DNA of 64,000 nt from Paragonimus skrjabini miyazakii (GCA_014338405.1 JTDE01000896.1:1-64000); one strand, 5' to 3'; shown: positions 36,301-50,867, numbered from the stretch's first letter. Translations and numbers: made by a program. The notes: generated by a model not told the origin, from the sequence alone.

Positions 36301-39300
36301 ACTACTTATCAGTGATCCAATATTTTTGCTAAGCTCTCAGGAGTCGGACAGGACAATCACAAACTCAAAACTGTGAACTTTTTTCATCTTCTGGCTAAAT
36401 ACACTCAGTTGACTGAAAAAATAGAACACTAGTACGTCCGCTAGTTTTGTATTCTTTCGTCGATATTTTCTTGGCAATTTAGTATTCAATGAGACGATTT
36501 CATAAGCCATCAAAGCTTAATTTGTGAAGATCCGAAGAGTTTGTTCACGGCATAACATTATTCAGGTTAGCCACGCGCCGATCTTGCCCTCTGTATTGTT
36601 TCGAGAGTTTTGTCAAGAAAATAAGGCAACAAAACTTTTTAAGTTCTAATAACTAAATCATTCCTTATCAACAGTTAAAAGACTACATACAAACTATTTG
36701 CGACGTTTGATGATACAGGCTACAGTTTACAAACAGACGGTCCAAAAGCAGTTTGTGTTACATTGACCAGTGAACGGGCGATCAAGCTACGTTGATTCCT
36801 GGTCATAAAACTCCAAGAACTAAAACTTCTCTTCGACGCGTTGCTACGTATAACAACCGAGTGGCAACCTCTTTGGGCGTTGCCAGTCAGTGTTAAATTT
36901 ACCTTGACTGGTTGACCGGAACTTTCTCCAAGGTCTTATGCTCACCAGATGGATGACACTCGCGCTTGTTACAAATTTTCGTGCTCCGTGTCTTAACCAC
37001 TCTTGCCTTGAAAATGTCATGCACTGTATTTTTTGCATTCTTTATACTGTAGCAAAATTTATTACAAATCCCAGTGCTGTAGCTCAAAACATTTAAAATA
37101 CCGTCTATTTACCGAAATTCACTTAACACAATCGGGTAAATTTTCTGTGAAAAAAGAGACTTTTCCAAAAAGTGTTAAAAACAACACAACATGGGCATGC
37201 TTAAATTACCTTCCTTCTTTAATGCAAGTAAGTAGGCCTGTCAACGATACCAGTTATTAAATTCGTCGAGAAGCACACCGTGCTCGAATTTAAAAGACGG
37301 TCACCCCATGATGGAGTAAAAAACGGTAGAAACGTAATGTTGACAATTATTAACCAGATCGTACGGATATGTTCGATGGTTGAAGAATCGTTCCCGTGTC
37401 AACAAATGAATTATTCAAGAATCCAGCAACCATTTATATAGTTTGCTTTCACCTGTCGATACAATGTGAATGTTTGAGGTATAACTGTGCAAAAGAAAAC
37501 ATTTCTATCCGGAGTATGCTTTGATACAGGGTGCATATCGTGCTTTATTAGCGATAATTTAACAGTACATGAATATGGATGTCTAAAAGTCCTGTTGTTT
37601 GCTAATTAATCAACATCTGTATTTGCATATCACAAAACGCATCGTATAACGAAATACTTTGGTTTCAGGAATCGAACCCATGTTTATTTATAAAATGTAT
37701 ACATATAAATTTTCTTTTCGTTACGTTCAATTCCAGTTATGTATATCAGTGTGTTGAAATTAAAGGCCTCGCACAAAATCGCTTACTCCAAATTAAGCAG
37801 AGTAAGTCATTGAAAAGTGTTCAACATTATACAGCAGGTTTTGGTTTCCTCAAGCCAGTATGCTTTATGTTATGGAAATTTTTAACCAAATATTGTTAGC
37901 AAAATACAGTGCAGTGAGTAGCTTTTCTCGTTAACGTGGATTTGAAAAAACGGCTTTCCTATCACAAATATTATTTGATCAAAGTATGTGTACGTACATT
38001 TCGAAATCCTAGCAATAACACCATTTGGGCAGCCATAATTAATTTCGACTGCTATGAGATGACGCTCATATACAACCGATTTAATATTTTTAAAAATATA
38101 ACAAAACTCATGTTAATTAATGCTGTAGACTACCAAGGAAATTTTTATAAACGCTTCCCACAATTTTACTTAAGTTAACGACACGCATTCATGAAAGACT
38201 CCAACTATAACTATTATTGACAAAGACAGTAAAAATTATTTTATTTTTACTTCTACTAATGCCCAGTCGATACATTACCTGGCTCAGGGTTATTGTTTTG
38301 TAGTGACGGAGTAAGATTAAAGTTACTCACCGAATTCTTTGAGAATCCTCGAAATATCAATGAAGTTTTTTCAGTAATGATTACCCGCGAGAAAATTAAA
38401 CTTGTTTTCTGACTTGCCACATATCTGTGTCCATGGAGTAATTACCAACGATCAATGAATTGCAAACTTTGACAAAATCTAGTCCGGAAAGAAAAATACA
38501 AAAATCACAATGCTTCTATTTAGAAGTGATGCATTAGCGAATGAGGAATAACCATCTCTGTCTATCAAAGTTAAAATAAACAAAATAATCTGAAGATGTC
38601 ATAACAGTTGCGGTATGTTTGCATGCAATAAAAGAAATCATAAAATGAAGATTTGAATGTAACAGCATAAGTGATGTTATGCCACTTCCATGTGTTGTTT
38701 AAAATGCATCCTCATAATAATTTTACTAACAAGCATCAAAAGACGACAAGTAACAGTAATTTCAAACTAAAATGTTTAAATCATAAAGTAAATCACTGCT
38801 ACAAGTAACATCTATCAGCTTGTGAGATAGTCATTAAATAATATGAACAATGGAAAACATATTAAATCTTCTGGACGGAGTAACAGAATGATTCGACATT
38901 TCGGTCACTACTACGTGTTGAATGCAAACCTCTGGAACCGAAAATGAAAGTTAAATTTGTATAAGATCGTGGGTCACGTGCACCTATAATCCTCTGTGCA
39001 AATGCGCCAGACAAACTGATGAACGATCAGTGGGTACATTCCAAATGGCTTGCAAGCTAATTTTCACTCTACATTAATGAGTCAACATAATGCTCACTAA
39101 AAGTCGTATCCACCAAACCTGTCATTAAGTTTAAAATCTGTCTTAGCGCTAAGAAAACTGTTGAAAGAAAACATTTTATGATTCAAAAGCTATTGCATAA
39201 CTCTTTTTTTGCAAAGAAGAGTTTCAGCGAATGTCTGACTTTGGGAAAATTTATTCTTTCCGATGGACATATTTACACATAATTAATCAAGGATTAGAAA

Positions 39301-39483
39301 GTTACCGGCAAAATAAATAAACAAGATTCGAAGTGATTGTATCAGTTAATGACGTGGTTCAGCTGCGGTTATCAAGGTGCAGGCTGCATTACATTTCGCA
39401 TTTATTTTCTAATAAATTTTATTCGATCTGTAATTTCAGTTTATTTCACCGTCGTGTTTCTACTGCCTGCCTCGTTTCAAAAG

Positions 39484-39583
39484 NNNNNNNNNNNNNNNNN
39501 NNNNNNNNNNNNNNNNNNNNNNNNNNNNNNNNNNNNNNNNNNNNNNNNNNNNNNNNNNNNNNNNNNNNNNNNNNNNNNNNNNN
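39484..39583. other. Assembly gap (100 N)
   Basis: Exactly 100 undetermined bases inside the putative large intron; the true size is unknown and ORFs across it are meaningless. Confidence 0.98.
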
Positions 39584-41099
39584 TCTCAAACACAGTTTAT
39601 CGCCATAGAAAAATCCTATACTTGAATCTGCTACCCGCCTCATTGAAGTTCAGCTATGTTGTTTTGGGCAAACTATAAATAACTTTGCTTCACCCTGATG
39701 GTAGCTTTATACATACTACTTAATTGTTCGTTTAAACATGCACTTTTGGTTGTGTCCAACTATGCAAGAGGATGTGTATCCTCGCATTGATATATGACTA
39801 CTTTTATCTCTGCATATAATTATGCATATCTTTAGGCGCCGGTTTTGGATTTTGTGCACCTGATTATTTTGTTTTGTAAGTCATATTTTGAGCAGAGCAT
39901 TCAACTTGTATTCAGGTTTTGAAAACCTTGGCAACCAAAGGACCTAAGCATAAACATAATTTTTTATCACACAATCAAACACCCAGTATGTCCAACATTA
40001 GCTTTGGAAACTTAAAAGAAACTATTATATCCAGTAGCTGAAAGTGTGATGCACACGTCAAGATATGCATTTGTGAAATCATACCACTTTTACAGCTAAC
40101 ATAAACACATCTTTCACGCTTGTCACTCCAGGTCGATCGTTCACATTCAATCCAGATACATCGTTATGTGAAACAAACGAACAGTTTGACTTGCTGCTTT
40201 GGATACGTAAGTAAATCGGGAATTGTTGCACTTTTGCAAGTAGTTCGAATGAATGTAAACCGTGGATTTTAGAGCTGAACCGCACATGTGACTCAGGACG
40301 GCTAACTAAATGACTTTGTATGCAAGTCGATGGATCCTCAATGATACAGGTCATTCAGTGCATAAGTCGTATTAGATCTTTCGTTCTTAGGTACAAAGAT
40401 TTCGGCCGACAAACATGAAATTTCTGTCAGAAGTGTGCGCGAGAAGTTCAGATATGCAAAGAAAACTTTCAGTTTAAAGATACTTATCATCGCATATCAC
40501 AAAATAGCTTAATTTGCATCTCATGTCTTGAAATGCTAATTTTTTTGTCTAAACCATGTGTAAAATATCGCACTGTCAAGTATAAAGCTGCATCAAAGTC
40601 TGATTTTGTTCAGTTCACTTCAAAATTAGTTTATTATCTAAGTTGCTTACTTCGGCAACGGTAGCGCAAGCAGTGATGTGTTTACAATTGATTTGCAACG
40701 GCGCGTATGCAATCGCACTAATTCAAAGTAGAATTAATGTTATTATAGCTAGACAAAGTGTCGTTAAGTTCCGACGCGCCTCACTACAACACAGGAGTAA
40801 TTGACCAATTACTTGCTATATATAAATATCCACTTGTATGCTTAAACCTACGGACCGAAAAATTTGTTTCTTTCTTGTGATCCTACAAAATGCATATATA
40901 GTGAAATATTCAGTGCGCGACAAATGAATCAACAGCTGTGTCGCAAAGCCCTGCTGAAAGTCTGGAAATTCCAAATATGACCAGTTTCAAATGGTTAAGT
41001 ATATTCATTGTCTCGGCAAAATTTCTTTTGCCACTGTTGAGCTCTGAAGCTTTATACCCTAAAAGTAGTTCGGGAAATAAATTAATTTAGACGAGATAG

Positions 41100-41210
41100 G
41101 ATGATAAAATCTTGACCACAGTTAGATGCGAACAAGCAACAAAGACCTATGACCAAAAGCGGGGTGCGACTTACCACCTGAGCTAGAAACCAACAGAGGA
41201 GCTAACTAGG
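41100..41210 (-). repeat. tRNA-derived SINE, second family, copy 4
   Basis: On the minus strand there is a perfect box A, TAGCTCAGGTGG (41173-41184), and a weaker box B, TTGTTCGCATCT (41125-41136). The element lies antisense to the putative host gene. Confidence 0.55.
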
Positions 41211-43426
41211 CGCTCGCTAAGGTTGAACATACCATTTCCTTCACTGGTTAGAATTCGCCTGAAACGCGCTTTTTAATAACTAATTTAAACCCGAGCTGGA
41301 ATATCTCCAAAACTACTTGTTAGTTCTAAAATAGTTGTAATTGGCTGTCAAATAACGTGCCTGAGGTTGATCAATCTCGTTTTCTTTAGTGTGTGGAAGG
41401 TGTCGGGTTCAACGTATAAATTGAATGTGCTTTTTGAATGAATTATCTCCAAGGTAGTAAGCAAACAGTTCCTGTATAAAATGGCTGCAATCTACCGTCA
41501 GGGACTCAAATTCCATGACCAACTGCTGGGAAGTTTGTCGGCACAGTTTAAGCGCTATTAATCAGCAACTGTTAGCTGTATGCTTGTGTACCTTACTTTG
41601 TTGATTTCATACAGACCAATTATTTTTACAGTTGGTTTTTGCTTATCTTCATGACAAAATTGTCAACGACTTGGCTTAAAGCTGTCTCACTATTGCACAT
41701 TGCACTATATTGGCGCTTATCGTAAAAAGGTCTGGTTTTTGTACAATAACGTTTTACTTCCCACTTTGGATTGTGTGACAACAGAAAGAGAACAAGTGTT
41801 AAATCACTCGAAGGTGTCTTTCGATGACATGTTTTCAGTTTCATTTATACTCACGTTTTCACAGTATTCTGCATTTACTGCCCAACGACAAACCAAATGT
41901 TAGTCAAGCTTCTACGAAGAGTTGCCTCAAACTACTGACAGTTGTCTTCCAACGTCGTCCACATTGAAAAGTGTATTATGAAATATTTTCACAATTTTTA
42001 CGAGTTTCAGTCAAGCAGTATTTTTCAACCGCTTTCTTTTTATCGAATAGCAGCTGAAAATATGCACTCGGTTAATACAGAACTTTTCACTCAGTTTACT
42101 CTATCACGATAGCCGAATTTCATCTGTACTGATGTCACAATATCCTTCCTGACAGACAATGTATGCTCCATTATTTGAACATCAGTAACAGTACAAAATG
42201 GGTTCTGTATACCTCATCAACATATAATGAGAAACACTTGAACAAGCAATTCTTTGTGTGTAATAGAACATTGGTGCTTATGCATAATAAATTAAGTTTA
42301 ACAGCTCAAAAATTGAGAGCAATAAATCAATTCAGACGGTGGCAATCCATTTGCGAGTGAAACTTTTATGAAATTGCCAGAAAGAGAAACTTTCGTATAC
42401 TACAACTGACTTAGTTCTTTCCAACCAACGAATGATAGCATATTTTTCAAAATATAATTCTTCAATGGAATATTTAAAAAAACCTTGCAGAAACTTGCAT
42501 AAAGGATTTAGTTGTGCAAAAAAATATACAATATGTGTGCATGTACGCACATATATAATGTGGAAACCCTCATCCGGTAGCGGTTTTTAGAAATGAAAAC
42601 GAACCAAAGAACCGTCACTTTTGAGGTAAAACCGTCTTTGTGGTGCTTCCACCAAAACCTTAGAAATATCCTCCTGTGTTATTCTTTGTATGCAAAGCCA
42701 ATGATCACGTAAAACGATTAAAAATCTTCTAGCAGTGGCGTTTTATTCATTAAACTAATGCTTCATTTTGTCAAACTTCATTCTTCAGAATTTTTACCTT
42801 GATAGGGCCAAAAAGTAGGATTAACATGAAACGTGTCCCCATGATACTTTCAGTTGAATGGTTCAGTCTATTACAGAATAACAAAATGAAATTTGGCACT
42901 TAGGGAAGCTTTAAAACAACCACCTGCGGATTAGATAACATTCTCGTATTAAAAAATTTCAACTAAAATCGGGGTGGATTTTCAGTCACACGGGAAAAAA
43001 ACGGTCATTGTTATTTCGACAGAATGGTTGTAGGTAAACCATGGGTGTGGCCTGCTTGTATAAGCTGACTGAGTAGACGCTCAACAATAAAATCCAAACA
43101 ATCACTCAAAGCACACAGCTGTTTTCAGATCAACACGTCAATCAAACGGCTTCCAATTTGTTGCCTCGCAAAACAATGTCTGCTGATTTCCATGCAAAAC
43201 TGTCACGAATGTGGGTATGAAATGAATGCATTGAGATAAACTCAAAGATCAAGTGATTATGAGAAATTACCGAGCAACCAATTCTAAAATTTGGCATCTG
43301 CCCATTCAAAGTTTCACCAGTGGACGTGTGCAACGTAAATTTGCAAGGGACATAAGGCAGTCGACTATAAACGTTAGCCGAATGACATTTTAAAATAAGT
43401 TACAACGAACTGATAATTATGTGTAC

Positions 43427-43441
43427 ATATATATATATATA
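43427..43441. repeat. AT dinucleotide microsatellite
   Basis: A short AT repeat tract; no other significance seen. Confidence 0.8.
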
Positions 43442-44591
43442 GGTTTGCTTCAGTTAACCTCGGTTCCTCGTTACACCAACAGGACTTATGGCGTGTAAAC
43501 CATGAAAACTCACAAATCTCCTCAGCGACATCATAATGATGATCTCTGTTCTATGCAACAGCCCACACATCAAAGAGATCCTACACAGATTGATTCGCTA
43601 AAAAACAGGTTACCTTTAATCTCAAGATACTGACATTTACAATCGGCCCAATTTTGTTGAAGCCTGGAATGCCCAGGCAGGCTAAATGACCCTGCATGTT
43701 GTAGCAGTATCAGAACCCATGGTATCATCCCCTGACCATAGCGGTTCAACTAAGCATTGGAATGTGAATAAGTATCAAGATCGACTGCGTGCGAATAAAT
43801 ATGTTTACTTGATGTTACTTGAAGATGCAGAAATATCTCCAGATAGTTCTTAACTGAGACATGTAGACTTTGCACATGTTAGGAAGTGTTGAGAAACAAG
43901 AGCACCAGGTTTTATGAAAACGAGATAAATAAACTCAATATTAACGAAGCGTATTCTGCCATGCCTCATATTTGGCGCCAAAATGAGGGTTTTCCCTATA
44001 TTTCCCTTTGAATCTATTTTACTATTTAGCCAGATTTAAAAGCTTCATTTACCTCATAGGTCTTGTTATATGTTAAACAGGAAGTTAAAGTTTACAAGAT
44101 GGTAGTGGACAGAGACAGTCGAAGCTCGGAGTCAGTCGTGTCTATCATAGGTCTCAAAAGACTGCCCAAAATATTCATCATGTTTTTGGTTAATGAACGT
44201 GCGGGTGTTTATTCCTGTTGACAGAAATAAAACTTCAACAATCAGCTGGATTTAGTTTTTTATCTTGTTTCAAACATAAGCCAAGCTGTGACCGGGAATT
44301 ATAAAAAAGTTTGCTGTTGTGATGTTCACAAAAGCAACTCAAACTGCTTCATACAATGAGTAAAATTCTGAGCAACAATAACTAATTCTTCCAGGGACAT
44401 CTCAGTCAGTACATTCTTTATTTGACGATATTTACTGAGACAGTGAATGAACACACAAGATTAGTCATCCAAAGATATCAGTTTCTCAAATTAGTAAGGG
44501 CTTACCATGTTATGCGGTTAACATATTTAACCGCGGTGATGAACTTTTGACTAGCAACGGAAATTCCATAAGCTTGCTAGATAACCTATTT

Positions 44592-46217
44592 CATGTTAGT
44601 ATCACGTGTGATATATTATCAACAGAACGAGTGGGTTAACGATTTGCTCCCGACTGTGCACAAACAGAAAATAATATGCTCTAGTTGCACACGTAAGCAC
44701 TGGGTTGCAGAGTGCTTTCTTGATGTCGTTCAATCGATATGGTTGTGCTGTGATGGTCAGCAGAACATTAGGTTACTGATGATCAGACAGGACAAAAGTG
44801 TTTCTTTTTACATACGCGACATGAAGCATTCGACATGAAAGTAGAGAAACTTGGTGAAGTTTATTCATACTCAGCAAGCTAAACAGGAACCTGCTAGACA
44901 TTTTGCTAACGCATGCGATAACCAGTGGTAGCTAGCGTTGTCGCCTGCAAAAGTCTGTGGTAAGTGATTTGTTTGTTGCGATCACAAAACGTTGAATTTA
45001 CATGGGACAAGTGAACTGGAGTAACGCCGTGTTTGACCTTTTTGTTTAACATCGATGATTTCCTTTTACTTAATATTACTTATCGATCTTGTACAAGCCA
45101 ACGTAGACGGGACTGCTGTGTTAATTATTTTTTGCTTTAAGTGGATACTACCTTGCTGAATATTCATACGTGGTTTTCGCACATGCCGTCCAGGGTGAAT
45201 GTGGAGTAATTCTGCTGTTACTGTTCACATTTGTTGCCATAATGTTGTTCATGTGTTCGTCGCTAATGGCTCTGTTCTGATCTATATAGTTGCAATTTCT
45301 AGATGTCACAATGTTTTTATCAAGACCTGCACTTCTAAAATGAGATGTTTCAGAACCACTCACTACGAAAACCATTGTACGTATCCGATTGTTTAAACCT
45401 CTCTTCAGTGTTTAGCTCCGATGAGAATAAAATCGAACTCGCCTGTTTTACGTTTCGCATTGAAATAAATTAGATTTAGAAAATATTTTTAAAAAAAGTC
45501 AAGTTCGTGCAAATTATCTATTTCTTGAGTGTTTTCTTTTGTATGTTCATAGTGAAAAATAAGGTCAACGCATAACTTGGACTAATTGTTGCATCTATGT
45601 TATCCAGTAAGACTGTGATGCAGCGAATATCGTCTGTCTTCAGACATGAGGTTAGCTAAGTAGGTTTGGTCAATTTATTTCAGAATTTACTGGGTGGATG
45701 GCAACGGTAAGTTGCACTGTTTGGATTGTTGTCTGTGAAATTTCTTCACATTTCTTAAAAAAAGTCCAAAGTATTGCCATATCTGTCACTGTTTCCGGTT
45801 GACTGATGCACATCTTCAACCAACAGCAATATGTTGATATTTTGCCATTAAGTGTCTTAAGTTTGTCGAGATTGTGGACTTACTAACAGCGTACACTTCT
45901 TTCAAGCAGTTCCCGTCTAGGTCGATACGTTCTTGATAAATAAGGAAGTAATGCATGAAATATATATCCCTCTATTTGTTCGCTTCCTGTCGCGTGCGTA
46001 AAGGGAAACACTTTTATCCTCTCTGATCATCAGTAACCTAATGTTCCGCTGACCATCACAACACAACCATATCGATTGAACGACATCGAGAAAGCACTCT
46101 GCAACCCAGTGCTTACGTGTGCAATAAGATCAAATTAATTGTTGTCTGTGCACAGTCAAGAACATACCGTTAACCCACTCGGTCTGTTGATAATATATCA
46201 CACGTGGTACTGACATG
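44592..46217. mobile_element. 1.6-kb element with 236-bp terminal inverted repeats
   Basis: The left arm 44592-44827 and the reverse complement of the right arm 45982-46217 align end to end without gaps. About 26 of 236 positions differ by my count, so roughly 89 percent are identical. Shared landmarks include CACGTGTGATATATTATCAA, GGTTGCAGAGTGCTTTC and TTACTGATGATCAGA. The 1154-bp interior has no recognisable transposase, only ORFs of up to 75 codons. No clear target-site duplication was found. It could be a non-autonomous DNA transposon, a foldback element or an inverted segmental duplication. Confidence 0.75.
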
Positions 46218-48684
46218 TAATGAACACTTGCGTGAAGAATTTACGTCAAGCCCAAGAACAAACATTGTCAGACAAATGCTGTTTCACTAAAGTGCGTAAA
46301 TGACAATGCGTTCCGAATTGGTATGGGTAACATTCATTTTATTGCAGTTGTTGTCATTAGCTGTGTGGTGTTCTGCATATGTCGACGGAATCTTCCATGA
46401 TTTCTCATTGTTTTACTCTCTTTGATACCCAAGAAATTAACATGAGACGAATGCGATTTTGTTGTTGCAAAATTTTCAGATATGTTTACTGCTACTCTGA
46501 TTAAAAACTCACAAACCAATGATAATAAAATTTTGTGTTACGGCGCCACAAAAAGCATTTACTGACCGATAGTCAATTTGATATTAATAAACATTTCCTG
46601 TAATTATTTTAGTCATGAACTCTCTTATTTGGTTATAACTAAATTATTACATCGCGTTCAAACTGGGAACACAATTTGATAGTTGTTTGTTGCTAAACTT
46701 TTGTTCAAATCGATTTTACTTTCTTTTACCTAATATGTACCACACAAATACAAGGTATCGAGATACGCACGAAGCCGTTACTTACAAATAATGTTCTCTC
46801 CAAGTAATCGAAATTTATGAGAACTCTCGGGATATATTTTACTCTATTGAAAAGTTTGGTCTGCACTCAACAAAATGGTTTTATTCGTTTAGTACCAACT
46901 TCCATGTCAAATTGGAATAAGGTTTTATTCCAGTGCATGGAGGTGAACAAAAATCAGCGCATTGTCAATGTCGTGATTTGCTTCGAAATCAAGACAATTA
47001 CTAACTGGAGACAACAGCCATGAAACAAGGTTGATTTGGTGCTTGAGGGTTCCCCAAGTTAGCTTCGTTGAAATGTCTGAGGCAATTTTAAGTTGATATC
47101 AATTTTGAATGTTTCACATGGAGCGGCTGTGCGTGGTAGCACTTGTCTACTAACTGAAATGGGCTCGCAATAATGCAATAGCAATAATTGATGAATACTC
47201 ACCCAACTGTCGAAACGTATCACGTATGTCATGTTTTAAAAATCGGTACTGTGTATGTAGTCATGTAATTAAGTTGTAATCGGACGGAGGTACAGACTAA
47301 GAGAGGTGTCTCCATCACATCAACGTAACACAAAGATGGACGTCTATTTGCACTTCATAATTACTGCACGATGCTGAGCTGCTAAAGTACTGTCTTTAAA
47401 CACACAGAGACGGATTGATGTGTTTAGCTTATGGCAACTTATCCAATTACACTTGTTTCACCTTGTCATGTGAAACAAAAATGAACGCGTTTATGCTGTC
47501 CACGTTATTGGAGTATCCGAATGGCGGCTACAGGAGATAAATAACAGCCATCCTACAAATCTGTCGCCTGAGTTTATAACCACTACAGAATAGGTGCTCT
47601 GCACAGATTAAAAAGAGATCGAATAGTTATACCTATGTAGAAACCCACCGCATCTCCTCAAGATAACACCAAACCATGTGATACGCCTTAGTTCCTTTGG
47701 GTTACATCCCGCAATGACACGGATAATAGCCCCGTTTGCCACAACAGGTTAGTCAGGACAGTTTGCGGAGTTCGGAGAATAGATATACTCAGATGCCACC
47801 CCGGCCGCCCAGCCAAATTGTTATTCATAAAAGATATATCTTCAGACCACACAACTCCGGTAAGACTTTAACAACTGTTCCTGTGAATTAAATTATCAAT
47901 TTGTTCACAAAACGTACTGATTTTCCATCCCACTTTGAAATGGAAAACCTTAAATTCATTATCAACTTACTTGCGTATTCTCTGAAATTTCTTTAAAAGG
48001 TTGATTTCCAAATGCTGAATTTGTCACCAGCGTTGATATGACTTCAGCTTACTTACCACTACTAGTTTGTGACGCTGAAAATAGCATGCAGTTTCGCATC
48101 GTGTGTGTTGTTAGCTTTACCAAGAATTGCTTCCTACAAAACAAGCATATAACCGAGACAAGCAGATTCCGACGCAAAAGGCTACAACAGTTATTGAAAC
48201 AGTGTGCTCTCGTGAAAGCATGATAACAAGGCATTTATTATGGCCATATCTAACCTCGTTCTCACCTCGTTCTCATAGATGAACCTTCAAAAAATTCACT
48301 TTACCGATGGATACTAGAGTTCAAGTGTCAGGTTTCCTAAATCCCGATTTGACGTCGTAACTGTGCTAATGAAGAGCTAAATGTTTTTGGGCATAATGTT
48401 TATGTCGCTAACTCAAACCCAACCGTGTCCTGGATTTTTCAGTCTTTTATATTTTCTTCACTGACAAATCCAGTCATTTGGTACAAAGGTTATGTTAAAT
48501 CATCATGATGTAACAAAAGTTTCAAATGTTATTTCAAATTTTGCCAGTAAAATTAAGTAAACGAGATTTCTAATCCATTTTTTTAAACAGAACTGAGATT
48601 GACAGGTTTTATATGGTGTGTCAATTCTGCTACCGTTATAAATAATCCATAAAGTTTACTTCGCTGTTATAAACTTCCGAGCTA

Positions 48685-48800
48685 CCTGTATGGCTTCATA
48701 GCTCAGCTGGTAAAAGCGTTCCGCGTTGAGGCATGGTGTTTCTGTCGCTGGTTCGAATCCAGCCACAGCCCAGACTTTTCACAGTCAGGTCTTATATGAA
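48685..48800 (+). repeat. tRNA-derived SINE, second family, best-preserved copy
   Basis: Box A TAGCTCAGCTGG (48699-48710) and box B GGTTCGAATCC (48750-48760) both match the Pol III consensus perfectly, and the T arm GCTGG-TTCGAAT-CCAGC (48747-48763) is fully paired. The acceptor stem (GGCTTCA against CACAGCC) pairs at only four of seven positions, the D stem is imperfect and there is no anticodon stem, so this is not a functional tRNA gene. Sequence similarity extends past the tRNA part to the copy at 36165. Confidence 0.65.
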
Positions 48801-50003
48801 GGCATAACTCTGTCAAACCACTTATTGATAATAATAAATATTTCCATTATCACGGCATGAGCTAATGTGTATTCGGATTAAACATACGCTTCGTTTCTTG
48901 GTATCAATGGTTGGAATAAAACGGAGTAATATGTCATAAATTCGGTTCCAATAAAGACCAACCGCAATAGGGTTGCATAGTGTTCGTTAGAGACAAATGA
49001 TAAAAAGCAAGGAAAGCAAAGTAACGCAACATTGAGATAATACTATGCAATTATCATGTTTCTTTGTGATTTTTAATTACTGAGCGCAATTACTGGAACA
49101 CAGCACACGCGTTTACGTAGATTACTTTATAAGGATTCATTCGAACTAGGTTTATTTTGTCCTACTCCCGTAAGCATTGTACGTTCTTTTTAAGATAAAA
49201 TACCTGCATTCCATCGCAGTTCTTTCGAGGCAGTAGCATTAACCACTGTAATCTTCAACTTACTATGCGAAAGATCAAAACCCTTTCCTCAAATGTTCAG
49301 CAGAAATATGTGTACCTATTTACATAACTGTTGTTGTGTGCGATACAAATTGTATTTTAATCAAAACATCACACCATTCATCTTTAATTAGCTTCTCCTG
49401 ACCGGCATTCTGTGAGCAGCTCAACCAAGTGTCCTTTTCACGGTGGTTTCCAAATAACCAGAATCATTAATCTGGAAACACAAAAGGTGAGTATATCACT
49501 GTGCATTTCAAAGTAAAACTAATTGCAACATTGTTAACAGAATATGCCATACTTTTTTAAATATCCTTACATTGGTGTTTGGATAATAAGATGATTGTGG
49601 AATTTTTTTGTCCAATGATAGCAAAGACTGTAAGTTTTAGAAAGAAAACTGCTGTTGAATGAAAACTTCAAACAATCTTTCATTAATGCAACCAAAACAG
49701 CTGCGATTTTCCAATAACTTGCAAGCAATAGTTACCCATAAGCTGTTTAAGCTACTTGGTACAACATCCAAATATCCAAATTACTTCACATAAAGCACCG
49801 GATGGTTCTGAACGTTAGAGAGCTATAAACAAACTTGTTCCCTTCAAAAAAAATATAAAGATTTGGGATTTTCCAGAACGTTCATGTGATATTGAAATGG
49901 TTCCTATCGTTCTCGGTAGCAAACAGCAGTAGTTTAACACATTGGTAGGTGAATCAATTGGCAACTTATTTATATTTTTACTCTTCATAACTCTATTCAT
50001 CCG

Positions 50004-50867
50004 AACCTAACCTTGTCTCACGAAAGGAAATCAAACAGCAGTTTAGCATTCTTAGGTGTGCTTATCCCTAGGTGTGGGGATGGAACATTACAGCGATCGG
50101 TCCATCGCAAAGCAACATGGGGAGGACAATATCTCCAGTTCTCCAGATTTGCTCTCATAGCATACAAGCGTGGTTTGGTCAAAACCCCATTTTATAAGGC
50201 CAGTTATATTTGCACCCCCGACAGGATGCAGATAAAACAAAACATGCTGTGGAACACGTTGATGGCTAACGAATATCCTGAAAAGTTCATTGACATTCTT
50301 AGCAGGACGAACAAATGCAATGAGCCAGTGCAAACCGTTCAAAAGAAAAGATATATTCTTATTTTTGCAATTCAAAGGTGATCATCTGGAAATGATATAA
50401 AGTACAAATTGCAATGTGCCCTATCCCGTACGTACGCAGCTGCCCAATTACGTCTGGTCCAAACCACGAAAGGACTTGTTCTACACAATCGCGAACGCAA
50501 TTTGTCTGAACATTCTGTCTCTCACGTTGTTTATCAGTTCACCCTCAGTTGCGGTGACATTAACATAGGCAGAACAGACCGACAGCTATCTCAGCGAGTG
50601 GCAGGACACGTCCCGAACTGGTTGAAACAACTCATGACACAATAATCTGAAACCAGTGAATCAGTTACTCGAAGCCCCGCATCATCGATATCCAGAAACC
50701 TCATGATAACAAGTTACCAGACTGATCCACTTAGATAGTTCAAAATATTGTTACATCAAAAGAACCCGAAGCTACTGGCCTTTAGCGAAGCCATGTTGAT
50801 TAGAACTCATCAACCGGCGTTATGTGCACAAAAGTGGTTGAAACAGCCCATAGGGTTGCCGTGGTAG
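50004..50867 (+). pseudogene. Penelope-like RT C-terminus and GIY-YIG nuclease, broken
   Basis: One frame runs from about 50004 to the stop TAG at 50865-50867, with internal stops at 50379 (TGA), 50643 (TAA) and 50736 (TAG). The first part (SNSSLAFLGVLIPRCGDGTL, then SVHRKATWGGQYL and YKRGLVKTPF) is the end of the Penelope RT with its linker. A small frameshift probably lies near 50370. The nuclease part reads HVVYQFTLSCGDINIGRTDR, then QLSQRVAGHVPNWLK. The GIY position is VYQF, the YIG position is NIG (Tyr lost), and the Arg and His of the active-site helix are visible. The last segment (LLHQKNPKLLAFSEAMLIR) continues past the stops to a terminal PW. No functional protein is expected. The TTG at 50013 is not a real start. 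Confidence 0.85.

Noticed and set aside
37665..37682. Box B-like GGGTTCGATTCC on the minus strand
   Set aside because: No box A upstream in the correct orientation and no cloverleaf; isolated match.
40079..40354. 91-codon minus-strand ORF as an exon
   Set aside because: The sequence is protein-like, but a stop lies directly before the ATG, the acceptor is weak and no family was recognised.
48690..48775. Possible functional tRNA gene
   Set aside because: Boxes A and B and the T arm are perfect, but the acceptor stem pairs at four of seven positions and there is no anticodon stem. Similarity to other copies extends beyond the tRNA-like part.
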